Shown here: positions 1-9,192 of the stretch, piece by piece | Layout: every line of letters starts with the position of its first letter | How positions within the stretch are numbered: the stretch's first letter is position 1 | NCBI GenBank assembly: GCA_023411615.1 | Contig: JAEYOR010000020.1 | Location: 1 to 64,000, forward strand | Reading direction: 5' to 3' | Length of the DNA stretch: 64,000 bases | Source: Actinomycetes bacterium | GTDB taxonomy: Bacteria; Actinomycetota; Actinomycetes; Actinomycetales; Demequinaceae | Program-made: the position numbers and the translations under genes | Notes under the pieces: model-generated | Seen by the model: the letters and a program-made list of their open reading frames with translations, nothing else | Told to the model about the DNA's origin: nothing | Database searches by the model: none

Positions 1-77
1 GCGGCGAGGCGGGCGGGATGGGGCGGCGAGGCGGGCGGGATGGCGCGGGGATGGGGCGGCGAGGCGGGCGGGATGGG
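1..77. repeat. G-rich tandem repeat, about 22-bp unit, three copies
   Basis: Three copies of a unit beginning GCGGCGAGGCGGGCGGG and ending ATGGG lie at 1-22, 23-43 and 56-77. A 12-base partial insertion separates copies 2 and 3, and looser G-rich sequence follows to about 115. The repeat lies beyond the thrB stop codon, runs off the left edge, and has several GGG runs per unit on the plus strand. It looks intergenic; an arginine/glycine-rich plus-strand reading frame across it is explained by the repeat itself. Confidence 0.8.
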
Positions 78-141
78 GCGGGGACGGCGGGAGGAGCGGG
101 ACGGGGGCGAGAAGGCAGCCGGGAAACCGGGCGGGCGCTGG

Positions 142-1062
142 CTACGCGACCGAGACGCCCGGCACGGGACCGACCGTGTGAACGCAACGCCACGTGTCGT
201 CGCCGATCCCCTGCGCCCAGTCGAGTTCACCCGCGACAAGTCCGGCTGCGGCGAGGTCTCGCCCAAGGACGAGAACCGACGGCCCGGCCCCCGACACCAC
301 GGCCGCCAACCCCTGTGCCCGAAGGTGCCCCACCATCGCGGCAGCAGAGGTCATGACGGGAGCACGGTACGTCTGGTGGAGGCGGTCTTCCGTTGCCGCG
401 AAGAGTCGCTCGGGCGCGTGAGCAAGTGCCGCAACGAGGAGTGCCGCACGGCCGACGTTGAAGGCGGCATCGCGGTGAGGAACAGTCGCGGGCAACACTG
501 CTCGCGCCTCGTCGGTTGCGAGCACGGCAGTGGGGATGAGCACGGCGGTCTCGAGACCTTCGGCGAGGGTGAGCGTCACCGCATGCGCACCGTCAACGTC
601 CACCCATGCGGCCGTTGCGCCACCGAGAATCGCGGGCGCCGCGTTGTCCGGGTGACCCTCGAACTCGGTGGCGATGCGCAGCATCACCTCATCGCTCAGT
701 GCCTCGGGCTCGTCGATGAGGCCGCGAACCGCGGCGATGCCCGCGACGACCGCCGCAGCAGAGGAGCCAAGTCCACGCCCGTGCGGAATCGAATTGCGTG
801 CGACGATCCGCACGCCGGTGTGGGGAAGCCCAACCGCGTCAGCGGCAGCGCGCATGGCACGCACCATGAGGTGGGAGTCGTCGCGCGGAAGGGAGTCTGC
901 CCCCACTCCCTCGATCGCAATCTCCACCGCAGTGGAGCCGAGCGCCCACACCTCGACCTCGTCAACCACCCCAAGCGCCATGCCGAGCGCATCGAAACCG
1001 GGCCCGAGGTTGCCTGCCGTTGCGGGCACCCGCACGCTCACGTGGTCACGGACGTACCGCAT
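142..1062 (-). CDS. thrB: homoserine kinase
   Basis: Homoserine kinase (306 aa, GHMP kinase family) phosphorylates homoserine with ATP, the step before threonine synthase. The N-terminus shows VRVPATAGNLGPGFDALGMA, followed by the GHMP ATP-binding loop PHGRGLGSSAAAV around residue 90 and the C-terminal SGAGPSVLVL motif. The ATG at 1062 is chosen because the reading frame upstream of it lies inside thrC and has no kinase similarity. The start falls two bases after the thrC stop, so it is the last gene of a hom-thrC-thrB operon and is probably translated by coupling. Length is normal for the family. Confidence 0.95.
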   Translation of the reverse strand: MRYVRDHVSVRVPATAGNLGPGFDALGMALGVVDEVEVWALGSTAVEIAIEGVGADSLPRDDSHLMVRAMRAAADAVGLPHTGVRIVARNSIPHGRGLGSSAAAVVAGIAAVRGLIDEPEALSDEVMLRIATEFEGHPDNAAPAILGGATAAWVDVDGAHAVTLTLAEGLETAVLIPTAVLATDEARAVLPATVPHRDAAFNVGRAALLVAALAHAPERLFAATEDRLHQTYRAPVMTSAAAMVGHLRAQGLAAVVSGAGPSVLVLGRDLAAAGLVAGELDWAQGIGDDTWRCVHTVGPVPGVSVA

Positions 1063-1064
1063 CG

Positions 1065-2123
1065 TTACAGCCCCAGCACCTTCGCGGCGGCGTCGACGTC
1101 GACGGGGATGACGGTGGGCTCGACCTCGCGGCCCGCAAGCGCCGTCGCAGTGTCTTTCAGTCCGTTGCCCGTGACGGTGCACGTGATCTTTGCACCAGCG
1201 GGCACCTCACCTGCGGCCGACGCCGCGAGCAGTCCGGCGATCGGCGCGGCCGAGGCGGGCTCGACGAAGACGCCGACGTCCGAGGCGAGGAGCGCCTGTG
1301 CGGCAAGAATCTGCTCGTCACTGACCGCACGGATCCAGCCGCCGGATTCGTCGCGAGCGGCGACCGCGAGGTCCCACGAAGCGGGCTTGCCGATGCGGAT
1401 CGCGGTGGCGACGGTCTCGGGGTCCTTGATGGGGTGACCGGCGACAAATGGCGCGGCGCCCGCAGCTTGGACACCCCAGATGCGGGGGCGGCGGGTGGCG
1501 ATGCCAGCGTCGGCGTACTCCGTGAAGCCCATCCAGTAGGCCGAAATGTTGCCCGCGTTGCCGACGGGAAGCATGTGGATGTCGGGGGCGTCGCCGAGCT
1601 GATCGACGATCTCGAATGCGGCCGTCTTCTGACCCTGGAGACGATAGGGATTGACTGAGTTCACCAAGGCAATCGGATAGTTCTCGGACAACGAGCGCAC
1701 GATATCGAGGCACTCGTCGAAGTTTCCGTCGACCTGCACAAGGTCTGCACCGTGCACGATCGCCTGCGCCATCTTGCCGGCAGCGATCTTGCCCTGCGGG
1801 ATCATGACGACGCAGCGCAGACCGGCGTGGGCCGCGTACGCGGCAGCCGAGGCCGAGGTGTTGCCGGTCGAGGCGCACACGACGGTGTGGTCGCCGTCCT
1901 TCACCACCTGCGTGATGGCGGAGGTCATGCCCCGGTCCTTGAAAGAGCCGGTGGGGTTCATCCCCTCGACTTTGACCCAGACATCCGCGCCGACCTGTGC
2001 CGAGATCGACGGCGCGTGGACGAGCGGAGTTCCGCCTTCGCCAAGCGAAATGGTCCGGTCACCCTCATCAAAGGGCAGGTGGTCCAAGTACTCGCGGACG
2101 ATGCCGCGCCACACGTGCGCCAC
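1065..2123 (-). CDS. thrC: threonine synthase
   Basis: PLP-dependent threonine synthase (352 aa) converts O-phosphohomoserine to threonine. The PLP lysine is in [11 protein letters not shown] near residue 60. Other family signatures are [15 protein letters not shown] and the phosphate-binding loop [10 protein letters not shown] around residue 190. The length is that of the short actinobacterial type rather than the 430-500 aa form. The start is a GTG preceded by GAAAGGGG, a good ribosome binding site, in a 17-base gap after hom. It sits between hom and thrB in the classical order. Confidence 0.95.
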   Translation of the reverse strand: MAHVWRGIVREYLDHLPFDEGDRTISLGEGGTPLVHAPSISAQVGADVWVKVEGMNPTGSFKDRGMTSAITQVVKDGDHTVVCASTGNTSASAAAYAAHAGLRCVVMIPQGKIAAGKMAQAIVHGADLVQVDGNFDECLDIVRSLSENYPIALVNSVNPYRLQGQKTAAFEIVDQLGDAPDIHMLPVGNAGNISAYWMGFTEYADAGIATRRPRIWGVQAAGAAPFVAGHPIKDPETVATAIRIGKPASWDLAVAARDESGGWIRAVSDEQILAAQALLASDVGVFVEPASAAPIAGLLAASAAGEVPAGAKITCTVTGNGLKDTATALAGREVEPTVIPVDVDAAAKVLGL

Positions 2124-2140
2124 GCGTGCGCCCCTTTCGG

Positions 2141-3439
2141 CTAGTCGCCCTCGATGCGGAGGACAGATCGAATATCGGTCACGGCTGCTGAGGCGCGCAA
2201 TACGTCGAGGACACGCGACACCTCACGTTCGGAGGCCTTGTGGGTGGAGATGACAAGGGTGGCCTGGCCTTCACCCGAGCCCACGCTCTGGCGCACAGTC
2301 TCGATCGACACGGCGTGCTCGGCAAGGATGCCAGCAATGTTCGCGAGCACACCGGGGCGGTCAGGCACCGTCATCCGCAACTGGAAGCGCGACGCGGCAG
2401 ACTCGAGGGGCAGGACGGGAAGGTCGGCATAGTTCGACTCGCGCGGTCCGCGCCCGCCTTGGGCGATGTGACGGGCTGCGGAGACGATGTCGCCCAGGAC
2501 GGCCGACGCTGTGGGCGTGCCTCCTGCACCCTTGCCGTAGAACATGAGCTCGCCCGCAGCGTCGGTCTCGACGAACACCGCGTTGAACGCACCACGAACC
2601 CCGGCCAGCGGGTGCGCGAGCGGCACCAGGGCGGGGTGAACGCGCACGGAGACCCCGGCGCCGTCACCGTTGCCCACGCGCTCGGCGATGGCAAGCAGCT
2701 TGATGACGTGGCCCGATTCAGTCGCGGCGGCGACATCGGCGGCGGTGATCGCGGAAATGCCTTCGCAGTAGACGTCATCGAGGCGAACGCGCTGGTGGAA
2801 GGCGAGGGATGCGAGGATCGCGGCCTTGGCGGCAGCGTCGTGACCTTCAACGTCTGCCGTCGGGTCGGCCTCGGCGTAGCCGAGGTCCTGCGCCTGCTTG
2901 ACGGCCACCTCGTAGTCGAGCGCACGCGTCGTCATCTCATCAAGGACGTAGTTCGTGGTGCCGTTGACGATGCCGAGGATCCTCACCACATGGTCGCCTG
3001 CGAGCGATTCGCGCAAAGGCCGGATGAGCGGGATCGCGCCGGCCACTGCGGCCTCAAAGTAAAGGTCAACCTTGTTCGCGTCGGCGGCTTCATACAGTTC
3101 CGGGCCGTGCGCGGCGAGCAGCGCCTTGTTCGCCGTGACCACGCCACAACCAGCGCCAATGGCCTCAAGAACAAAGCTCTTGGCGGGCTCAATGCCGCCC
3201 ATCAGTTCCACGACAACGTCCGCGCGCTCGATCAGACCATGCGCGTCATTGGTGAGGAGTTCGCGCGAGATCGACTCGGGGCGAGGCTTGTCGAGGTCCC
3301 GTACATAGATGCCCTCGATCTGCACGGGCGCTCCAACGCGCGAGGCGAGGTCGGCAGCGTTCGCGGTGAGGAGGCGCGCCACCTCGGAACCGACGGTGCC
3401 AGGACCGAACAGGGCAATCTTCACGGGCTTGTCAGACAC
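2141..3439 (-). CDS. hom: homoserine dehydrogenase
   Basis: Homoserine dehydrogenase (432 aa) reduces aspartate semialdehyde to homoserine, the branch point to threonine and methionine. It has an N-terminal Rossmann motif ([16 protein letters not shown]), the catalytic domain with [11 protein letters not shown] and [20 protein letters not shown], and a C-terminal ACT domain ([18 protein letters not shown]), the usual site of threonine feedback. The GTG at 3439 is preferred over an in-frame GTG at 3460 because a TAGAGT hexamer ends seven bases before it, as expected for a leaderless start, and neither codon has a ribosome binding site. Confidence 0.93.
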   Translation of the reverse strand: MSDKPVKIALFGPGTVGSEVARLLTANAADLASRVGAPVQIEGIYVRDLDKPRPESISRELLTNDAHGLIERADVVVELMGGIEPAKSFVLEAIGAGCGVVTANKALLAAHGPELYEAADANKVDLYFEAAVAGAIPLIRPLRESLAGDHVVRILGIVNGTTNYVLDEMTTRALDYEVAVKQAQDLGYAEADPTADVEGHDAAAKAAILASLAFHQRVRLDDVYCEGISAITAADVAAATESGHVIKLLAIAERVGNGDGAGVSVRVHPALVPLAHPLAGVRGAFNAVFVETDAAGELMFYGKGAGGTPTASAVLGDIVSAARHIAQGGRGPRESNYADLPVLPLESAASRFQLRMTVPDRPGVLANIAGILAEHAVSIETVRQSVGSGEGQATLVISTHKASEREVSRVLDVLRASAAVTDIRSVLRIEGD

Positions 3440-3446
3440 GCCGACA

Positions 3447-3452
3447 ACTCTA
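3447..3452 (-). promoter_or_regulatory. -10 element, probable leaderless promoter of hom
   Basis: TAGAGT on the minus strand, 7 bases before the GTG at 3439. It fits TANNNT and would place the transcript start at or next to the start codon. No -35 is obvious. Confidence 0.45.
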
Positions 3453-3469
3453 GCGGGCACTCCGAGCGG

Positions 3470-4219
3470 CTAGACCTCGACGGTGGTCTTCACACCGTGC
3501 TCGAGGATCACGACGCGCTCCCCCAGGTGCTCGGTCAGAACGCGAGCCATGTGCTCACGGGGCTCCGAGAAGTGAGCCCACCCGTCCGCGTGAACGGGCA
3601 CGACGCGGGCGTGAGGCCACAGCGCCGCTGCGGCGACTGCGCGCTCGGCGTCGAGGGTGAGCGGGTCGGGACCGCGACTGGCCACACGCGCCGCACCGAC
3701 ACAGAGGATCGCGAGGTCGACATCAGGGTGCTGTGCGGCGATGCGTTGAACCACATCGACTTCCGAGTTGTCTCCCGAGAAGTAGATCGTGGGCCACCCG
3801 TCAGCGCGAAGAATGAAGCCGATGACAGGGCCCGTGTGCGGCGCCACGTCGGCGGGTCCGTGCTGAGCTGGGACCGCGGTGACAGTGACCGTCCCCGCGG
3901 CATCCAGGCCCTCGCCCTCAGCGAGGCCGACAAGCGCGCCATCGCGCTCAGCCCCGGCCTGCGTCGTCACGGCAAGCCGAGCGCGATGCGCCACCTCACG
4001 CCCAGCGTCGTCCAGATTGTCCGGGTGGTGATCGTGAGAGATGAGGGCGAGATCGACTGGACCGACCGCGTCGGCCGGCAGCGCTGGACCCGCGGTCTTG
4101 ACGAGCCCGCCGTGATCGCCGGGCTCATCGAAGGTGGGATCGGTGATGACCGTGAGGCCCGCGTATTCAAAGAGGAGGGTGGGCCCGCCGATCAGCGTGA
4201 GCGGCAGTGAAGTTGTCAC
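3470..4219 (-). CDS. MBL-fold metal-dependent hydrolase (UlaG-like)
   Basis: Protein of 249 aa with the metallo-beta-lactamase fold of the UlaG/L-ascorbate-6-phosphate lactonase-like group. The metal-binding motif reads LISHDHHPDNLD, and later conserved positions are PAQHGP, the strand YFSGDNSEVD and VPVHADGWAHF. The true substrate cannot be read from sequence. Start choice: the GTG at 4219 follows GAGGATGAG at good spacing; an in-frame ATG at 4237 has no ribosome binding site. It lies just upstream of hom on the same strand and diverges from the tyrosine phosphatase gene, with about 50 bases between the two starts. Confidence 0.85.
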   Translation of the reverse strand: MTTSLPLTLIGGPTLLFEYAGLTVITDPTFDEPGDHGGLVKTAGPALPADAVGPVDLALISHDHHPDNLDDAGREVAHRARLAVTTQAGAERDGALVGLAEGEGLDAAGTVTVTAVPAQHGPADVAPHTGPVIGFILRADGWPTIYFSGDNSEVDVVQRIAAQHPDVDLAILCVGAARVASRGPDPLTLDAERAVAAAALWPHARVVPVHADGWAHFSEPREHMARVLTEHLGERVVILEHGVKTTVEV

Positions 4220-4258
4220 GTTCTCATCCTCGCGCATCAAGGTCTCAGCGGGTACCGA

Positions 4259-4264
4259 TAACCT
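4259..4264 (+). promoter_or_regulatory. -10 element, probable leaderless promoter
   Basis: TAACCT followed by six bases and the GTG start of the tyrosine phosphatase gene; no ribosome binding site is present. Confidence 0.45.
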
Positions 4265-4270
4265 CAAGAT

Positions 4271-4819
4271 GTGTCACGTCCTGCTCGAGTTCTCATGGTG
4301 TGCACCGGCAATATCTGCCGGTCGCCTGCAATGCACTATCTCGCCCAACGTGAGTGGGGCGACGCTGCTGAGGTGACGTCTGCGGGCACCTACGCCGAGA
4401 TCGGCATGGATGCAACCCGCGAGATGCGCCGCGCCGCTGACCACTATGCCGTGACGATGCCGCGTCATCGCCCCACCCAGCTGTCGCGTGAGCTCGTCGC
4501 GCGTGCCGATCTAGTCCTCGTCGCTACTGAGACTCATGCCCGTTGGATCGCCCATGAGTGCGGCGGTATGCCAGACCATGTGTTCGGTATCAGGCAGGCC
4601 GCGGAACTTTCGACTCGGGCCGGCACCCCGCCGGGCGATACTCCGGCCGAGCGCCTCCGCAATGCCGCATCCGCACTCGCAGCGGCACAGGCTGAGGGTC
4701 CTGCGCCGCTGCGAAGTTTGGATGATCCGTGGGGTCACTCCCAGCACGTCTTTGATCGCGTCATGGCCGAGATCGTTGCCGACATCAGCGCCTTGACGCT
4801 CTGGGCCCGGTTGGGCTGA
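4271..4819 (+). CDS. low-molecular-weight protein-tyrosine phosphatase
   Basis: Protein of 182 aa with the active-site P-loop VCTGNICRSP near the N-terminus (CX5R, nucleophile Cys) and the general-acid motif DDPWG near residue 150, so it should be a catalytically competent low-molecular-weight tyrosine phosphatase. Known bacterial relatives act on tyrosine kinases of polysaccharide synthesis or as secreted or arginine phosphatases; the role here is not shown. It starts with GTG and appears to be leaderless. It is a single-gene unit diverging from the MBL-fold gene, and its 3' end faces the small acidic protein gene. Confidence 0.92.
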   Translation: MSRPARVLMVCTGNICRSPAMHYLAQREWGDAAEVTSAGTYAEIGMDATREMRRAADHYAVTMPRHRPTQLSRELVARADLVLVATETHARWIAHECGGMPDHVFGIRQAAELSTRAGTPPGDTPAERLRNAASALAAAQAEGPAPLRSLDDPWGHSQHVFDRVMAEIVADISALTLWARLG

Positions 4820-4854
4820 CGGCCGCGCCTACCTCACGGTCACGTGCCGTGCGC

Positions 4855-5166
4855 CTAGTGGGGCATCTGGTCGCGCCCACCGGGGACGCCGAAGTTCGCC
4901 TCGACGTCGCGATCTCCCCCGCGGGTGAAATCACCTGTGCCGGGGCTGTGGTCTTCGCGAGTGTCGTTGTCGACGTCATGGCTGTCTTCGGAGGTCGCCG
5001 CGGCGTCCGCCATCGCTTGCTCCTCGGCGGTTCTCACCGGGGCGCCATCAACTGAGGCACGGCCGCGTTCGGCACGCTCTCTCTCGACCTCTTCCGCGAT
5101 CTCGTGGAGGGCCCTCGTGCCTTCTTCAAACTTCTGGTCGTCATTCAAGGGTGCCGACTCACTCAT
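4855..5166 (-). CDS. small acidic hypothetical protein
   Basis: A 103-aa, strongly acidic, charged protein with no membrane segment and no family I recognise. Residues 10-40 (DDQKFEEGTRALHEIAEEVERERAERG) look like a helix or short coiled coil; the remainder is low-complexity Asp/Glu/Gly-rich and probably disordered. A GAGGAGTGGAG ribosome binding site lies about 10 bases before the ATG, supporting translation. It lies alone between lysA and the phosphatase gene. Composition resembles the disordered actinobacterial proteins often found near biosynthetic genes, but no function is claimed. Confidence 0.6.
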   Translation of the reverse strand: MSESAPLNDDQKFEEGTRALHEIAEEVERERAERGRASVDGAPVRTAEEQAMADAAATSEDSHDVDNDTREDHSPGTGDFTRGGDRDVEANFGVPGGRDQMPH

Positions 5167-5304
5167 GGTTATCGCTCCACTCCTCGTTGAATATCAGCGA
5201 CGCGGTTCGTCGCGTACTTCGTCAACGCCGGAATGCGCGCGGGCGCCCAAAAAACACCGCTTCAGCAGGCCCGACGCCGGGAATAGGAGTCTCGGAATCC
5301 GCCA

Positions 5305-6642
5305 CTAATCAGTGGGCGGCACGTCCCACGAGAGAAGGTCTTCGATAGTGTCGCGACGGATGAGCACGCGGCTTACGCCGTCCTTCACTGCCACCACGGC
5401 GGGACGCAACAAGGCGTTGTAGTTGCTCGCCATTGACCTGCCATAGGCGCCGGTGACGGGCACCGCGAGGAGGTCTCCACGAGCAGTGTCGGCAGGCAGG
5501 TCCACGTCGCGGACGACGATATCGCCCGACTCGCAGTGCTTGCCCACCACGCGAGAGAGCACGTACGGAGCGCTCGACGTCCGGGACGCGAGCGCGGCCG
5601 TGTACGTCGCTCCATAGGTGATGGTGCGCATGTTGTCACTCATGCCGCCGTCGACGGCCACGTACTGACGCTCGCCACCGCCATCGAGCTTGACGTGCTT
5701 CACGACGCCGACGCTGTAGAGGGTGGTGCCTGCCGGGCCAGCGATCGCGCGGCCAGGTTCGATGCCGATGCGCGGCCATCCAGCGCCCGCCGCCTCAACC
5801 TCTTGAGCGACAACGTGGGCAATCTCGCGGGCCGCCTTCTCCACGTCCATCGCTTCTTCGTCGGGCGTGTACGCGATGGCGTAGCCACCGCCCAAGTCAA
5901 CGTCGGGCATCTCGTAGCCGGTCTCAGCGGCGAAGTCGGCGCGCAGCTGCAGCATGCGACGTGCGGACTCGCGGAAGGCGTCGATTGAGAGAATCTGGGA
6001 CCCAATGTGCGTGTGAACGCCGCGCAGGTCGAGAGACGCAGAGGCATGCACCGCCCGGAGCGCCTCGAAAGCCGCACCGGTCGCAAGCGAGAGCCCAAAC
6101 TTCTGGTCCTCGTGCGACGTCGCGATGTACTCGTGTCCGCCCGCGTGGACACCCGTCGTCACGCGCACAAGGACCGGCGCCTCAACCCCTGCCTTGGCGG
6201 CGAGATTGCTCAACACGTCGATCTCGGTGAGGGAGTCGACCACAATATGGCCTACCCCCACCTCAAGCGCCCGCGTGAGTTCAGCGTCGGACTTGTTGTT
6301 GCCGTGCAACGTGATGAGTTCACCGGGAACGCCCGCCCGCAGAGCGATCGCTAGCTCGCCCCCGGAAGCGACGTCAATGCCGAGGCCGTCCTCATGCACC
6401 CACCGCGCAATCTGGCTACTGAGCAGGGCTTTTGATGCGTAGTACACGGTGCACGTCGTGCCGTGCTCTGCGAAGGCTTCGCCAAAGTGATCACGGAAAG
6501 CGCGCGCCCGGTCGCGGAAGTCGGCCTCATCCACCACATACAGCGGAGTGCCGTGCTCGCGGGCGAGGTCGCGGACGTCGATGCCTCCGATCGACAAAGC
6601 GCCGTCGGGCGTGCGGTTGCACGTCGCAGACCAGACCGGCAT
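5305..6642 (-). CDS. lysA: diaminopimelate decarboxylase
   Basis: LysA (445 aa) decarboxylates meso-diaminopimelate to lysine. It is a fold-III PLP enzyme: the PLP lysine is in YYASKALLS, the glycine loop is HGNNKSD, and HTHIGSQI and DLGGGYAI follow. The second-subunit motif CESGD and the tyrosine-containing GAYGRSMASNYN are near the C-terminus. The ATG at 6642 is chosen because GAAAGGATG precedes it and the frame upstream lies inside argS. The gene starts two bases after the argS stop, forming the argS-lysA pair found widely in actinobacteria next to hom-thrC-thrB. Confidence 0.96.
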   Translation of the reverse strand: MPVWSATCNRTPDGALSIGGIDVRDLAREHGTPLYVVDEADFRDRARAFRDHFGEAFAEHGTTCTVYYASKALLSSQIARWVHEDGLGIDVASGGELAIALRAGVPGELITLHGNNKSDAELTRALEVGVGHIVVDSLTEIDVLSNLAAKAGVEAPVLVRVTTGVHAGGHEYIATSHEDQKFGLSLATGAAFEALRAVHASASLDLRGVHTHIGSQILSIDAFRESARRMLQLRADFAAETGYEMPDVDLGGGYAIAYTPDEEAMDVEKAAREIAHVVAQEVEAAGAGWPRIGIEPGRAIAGPAGTTLYSVGVVKHVKLDGGGERQYVAVDGGMSDNMRTITYGATYTAALASRTSSAPYVLSRVVGKHCESGDIVVRDVDLPADTARGDLLAVPVTGAYGRSMASNYNALLRPAVVAVKDGVSRVLIRRDTIEDLLSWDVPPTD

Positions 6643-6644
6643 GG

Positions 6645-8321
6645 TCACATCCTTTCGGGCGCGCTCACGCCCAGGAGGCTGAGCCCGTTGCGGAGCACCT
6701 GCCCCGTGGCGTCGTTGAGCCACAACCGGGTGCGGTGAAGATCGGTGACCTCTTCGTCGCCTTGGGGTGTGACGCGGGTGCGGTCGTACCACTGGTTGAA
6801 GGCGGCCGCCACCTCTTCGAGGTAGCGAGCAACGCGGTGCTGCTCGCGGAACTCGACCGCTTGGCTCACCACGCGGGGGAACTCGCCGAGAACTCCAAGC
6901 AACGCGGACTCCGACTCGTGAGTGAGCAACGACGCGTCAAAGGCATCCTCACGGCGAATTCCGTATTCTGCGGCGTTGCGAGCGACACCCGCACTCCGTG
7001 CATGGGCGTATTGCACGTAGAACACGGGGTTCGCGTTCGTCGCCGAGGCAAGCACGTCAAGGTCGATGTCAAGCGTCGAGTCGGCGCTGGAGCGCGTGAG
7101 CGCGTAACGGGCCGCGTCCACCCCAACCACGTCAACCAGGTCCTCCATCGTCACCACGTTGCCGGCGCGCTTCGACATACGTACGGGCAGGCCGTCCTTC
7201 ACGAGGTTGACCATCTGACCGATGATCACTTCCACCGAGTCGGGGTCATAGCCAAGCGCGGCGGCTGCTGCCTTGAGGCGTGCGATGTAGCCGTGGTGAT
7301 CGGCACCAAGCAAGTAGATGCAGAGGTCCGCACCGCGCTCGCGCTTGTCGCGGATGTAGGCGATATCGCCGGCGATGTAGGCGGCATGACCATCCGACTT
7401 GATGACAACCCGGTCCTTCTCATCCCCGAAGGCGCTCGAGCGCAACCACCAGGCGCCCTCGGCCTCGTAGAGCGCACCGGACTCCTTCAGTTCGGCAACG
7501 GCCGTGTCGACCTTGCCTGTCTTGTGGAGCGAGTCCTCGTGGAAGAACACGTCGAAGTGGACACCGAAGTTCTTCAGCGACTCCTTCACCTGCTCGAACA
7601 TGAGGTTGACGCCACGCGAGCGGAAGAACTCCTGCGCCTCGTCACGGGGCAGCTCGAGCGGGTCGCGTTCGCCCGCTTCCATCGCGCCCTGGAGCACGGT
7701 GTTGGCGATCTCTTCGATGTACGCGCCTCCGTAGCCGTTCTCGGGAGTGTCCTCACCGAGCAGGAAGGCGAGCAACGATGCCGCGAAGTTGTCGATCTGG
7801 ACGCCGTGGTCGTTGAAGTAGTACTCACGCGTCACCTGTGCGCCGTGGAACTCGAGGAGTCGGCTGAGCGAGTCGCCAACAGCAGCCCACCGCGTACCGC
7901 CCAAGTGGATGGGGCCCGTGGGGTTGGCGGAGACGAACTCGACGTTGACGTGCAGTCCACGCATCGTGTCGCCGCGGCCGTAGTCCACACCGGACGTCAC
8001 GATGGTGCGGGCGAGCTCGCCCGCGGCACCCGCAGCAAGGCGAATGTTGATGAAGCCCGGGCCTGCCACCTCGGCGGAGTCGATGCCGTCCACTGTGATC
8101 AAGCGGGCAACAAGCAGCTCAGCGAACGCCCGCGGGTTGGTGCCCGCCTTCTTCGCCAGCTGCATTGCGACGTTGGTCGCCCAGTCGCCGTGATCGCGCA
8201 CCTTGGGTCGCTCTACTCGCACGTCCACGACGTCTTCGTTGGCAAGGGCGATCTCGCCAGCGGCGATGCCCTCTTCAATACACACGGCGATGGTGGCGGA
8301 GAGTTCTTCGGGAGTCACCAT
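6645..8321 (-). CDS. argS: arginyl-tRNA synthetase
   Basis: ArgRS (558 aa) charges tRNA-Arg. It has the N-terminal Arg-tRNA-synt additional domain, the class I HIGH-equivalent [19 protein letters not shown] near residue 140, the KMSKS-equivalent [14 protein letters not shown] near residue 390, and a DALR anticodon-binding domain at the C-terminus. The start is ATG 8321 or the immediately following GTG 8318; a TAGAAT hexamer sits six bases before the GTG, which would make that codon the leaderless start. A tRNA-Arg gene lies nearby. It heads the argS-lysA operon. Confidence 0.96.
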   Translation of the reverse strand: MVTPEELSATIAVCIEEGIAAGEIALANEDVVDVRVERPKVRDHGDWATNVAMQLAKKAGTNPRAFAELLVARLITVDGIDSAEVAGPGFINIRLAAGAAGELARTIVTSGVDYGRGDTMRGLHVNVEFVSANPTGPIHLGGTRWAAVGDSLSRLLEFHGAQVTREYYFNDHGVQIDNFAASLLAFLLGEDTPENGYGGAYIEEIANTVLQGAMEAGERDPLELPRDEAQEFFRSRGVNLMFEQVKESLKNFGVHFDVFFHEDSLHKTGKVDTAVAELKESGALYEAEGAWWLRSSAFGDEKDRVVIKSDGHAAYIAGDIAYIRDKRERGADLCIYLLGADHHGYIARLKAAAAALGYDPDSVEVIIGQMVNLVKDGLPVRMSKRAGNVVTMEDLVDVVGVDAARYALTRSSADSTLDIDLDVLASATNANPVFYVQYAHARSAGVARNAAEYGIRREDAFDASLLTHESESALLGVLGEFPRVVSQAVEFREQHRVARYLEEVAAAFNQWYDRTRVTPQGDEEVTDLHRTRLWLNDATGQVLRNGLSLLGVSAPERM

Positions 8322-8324
8322 CGG

Positions 8325-8330
8325 ATTCTA
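8325..8330 (-). promoter_or_regulatory. -10 element, probable leaderless promoter of argS
   Basis: TAGAAT on the minus strand, three bases before ATG 8321 and six before GTG 8318. A dyad CCTCCC-T-GGGAGG (8335-8347) lies just upstream, between the expected -10 and -35 positions. Confidence 0.5.
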
Positions 8331-8395
8331 TCGACCTCCCTGGGAGGCCGGTGGCCGAGCGCTCTGTGGACCCCAAGCCGTGCCGACGCTCGACG

Positions 8396-8779
8396 CTAGC
8401 CCGACCAGTCCCCCAGCTCAGCCTGGACGCGCTTTGGCAAGGACGACCGCACAATCGCGTATCCCGAATGCAGGGCCTCGATGATGATGTCGCGCGGCAC
8501 CGCCGCATCGAGGTCGATCGAGATCCACAGCCGCTTGTTTGCGTAATACCCGGGCGTCACGCCCTCAAACTCGGCGACGAGCGCCGCGTTGTCATCGGGA
8601 TCGCCTTTGATCGTGAGGAGCCTGCCCCCATCGCGACCTCCTCCCACTCTCGCGAAGTGCTTTCCGCCTACCTGGAAGGTCTGCGCACCCCAATCGGGAT
8701 ACGGCACCACCTCGACCCCCGGGAGGTCGGCAATCGCGTGAAGAATCCAGTCCTCTACCGCCGCAAGTGACGTATGCAT
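8396..8779 (-). CDS. MmcQ/YjbR family protein
   Basis: A 127-aa protein of the MmcQ/YjbR family, small alpha/beta proteins with a double-wing DNA-binding-like fold. The hallmarks are visible: an N-terminal helix, PYPDWGAQTFQVGGKHFARV, a LTIKGDPDDNAALVAEF segment, GYYANKRLWISIDLD, and a C-terminal SYAIV-type helix (HSGYAIVRSSLPKR). The molecular role of the family is unproven. It starts 7 bases after a TAACGT hexamer and has no ribosome binding site, so it is probably leaderless. It is a single gene between argS and tRNA-Arg. Confidence 0.88.
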   Translation of the reverse strand: MHTSLAAVEDWILHAIADLPGVEVVPYPDWGAQTFQVGGKHFARVGGGRDGGRLLTIKGDPDDNAALVAEFEGVTPGYYANKRLWISIDLDAAVPRDIIIEALHSGYAIVRSSLPKRVQAELGDWSG

Positions 8780-8786
8780 GCTGCTG

Positions 8787-8792
8787 ACGTTA
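8787..8792 (-). promoter_or_regulatory. -10 element, probable leaderless promoter of the YjbR-like gene
   Basis: TAACGT on the minus strand with seven bases to the ATG at 8779. Confidence 0.4.
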
Positions 8793-8840
8793 GCGTCGGC
8801 CCCTGACAGATGCTCGCCGCAAGGTCCGGAACCTCCCTGC

Positions 8841-8846
8841 TACCCT
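8841..8846 (+). promoter_or_regulatory. -10 element of the tRNA-Arg gene
   Basis: TACCCT lies about 27 bases upstream of the mature tRNA. The short leader contains a perfect hairpin GCGGGC-GCGA-GCCCGC at 8855-8870. Confidence 0.35.
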
Positions 8847-8872
8847 TGACCCTCGCGGGCGCGAGCCCGCAC

Positions 8873-8945
8873 GCCCCCGTAGCTCAGCGGATAGAGCGCC
8901 GGTTTCCGGTACCGTAGGTCGCAGGTTCGATTCCTGTCGGGGGCA
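8873..8945 (+). tRNA. tRNA-Arg (anticodon CCG)
   Basis: A 73-base cloverleaf can be drawn: acceptor GCCCCCG/CGGGGGC, D stem GCTC/GAGC, anticodon loop TTCCGGT with anticodon CCG, T arm GCAGG-TTCGATT-CCTGT, discriminator A. The CCA end is not encoded. The first pair of the anticodon stem (27:43) is C-T, an otherwise unusual mismatch. It reads CGG codons. It marks the left border of an island-like region. Confidence 0.93.
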
Positions 8946-9192
8946 CTCCTGGCAACTTCGCCAGTCTCCGCAAAAGTCCTCGCGAGTCTCGAATCCACAG
9001 GCTTGTTTGAGCGCTTATGAGCCTTCAGCGCATCGTGATTGCTACTTTGAAACACCCTTCGCGTGCCGACACTCGCTTCCGGCGTTGCCGCGACTACTTT
9101 CGGGCGCGACAAAGTGGCGGGAGGCGCACTTCCCGCCACTATGATTGATCCCCTTCACGAGTGCCGTTCTACGCTGTATTGCGCTATCTTCC

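Noticed and set aside
3461..3469. Threonine or methionine attenuator or riboswitch before hom
   Set aside because: The space is nine bases and hom appears leaderless, so there is no room for a leader structure.
2240..4210. A 656-codon plus-strand frame antisense to hom and the MBL-fold gene
   Set aside because: Long antisense frames are common in GC-rich coding DNA; the minus strand has the recognisable enzymes.
6432..8399. A 655-codon plus-strand frame antisense to argS
   Set aside because: Shadow of argS; no family resemblance.
8840..9139. A 99-codon minus-strand frame across tRNA-Arg
   Set aside because: Its C-terminal half is the well-known false translation of a tRNA gene (DRNRTCDLRYRKPALYPLSYGG pattern); there is no ribosome binding site.
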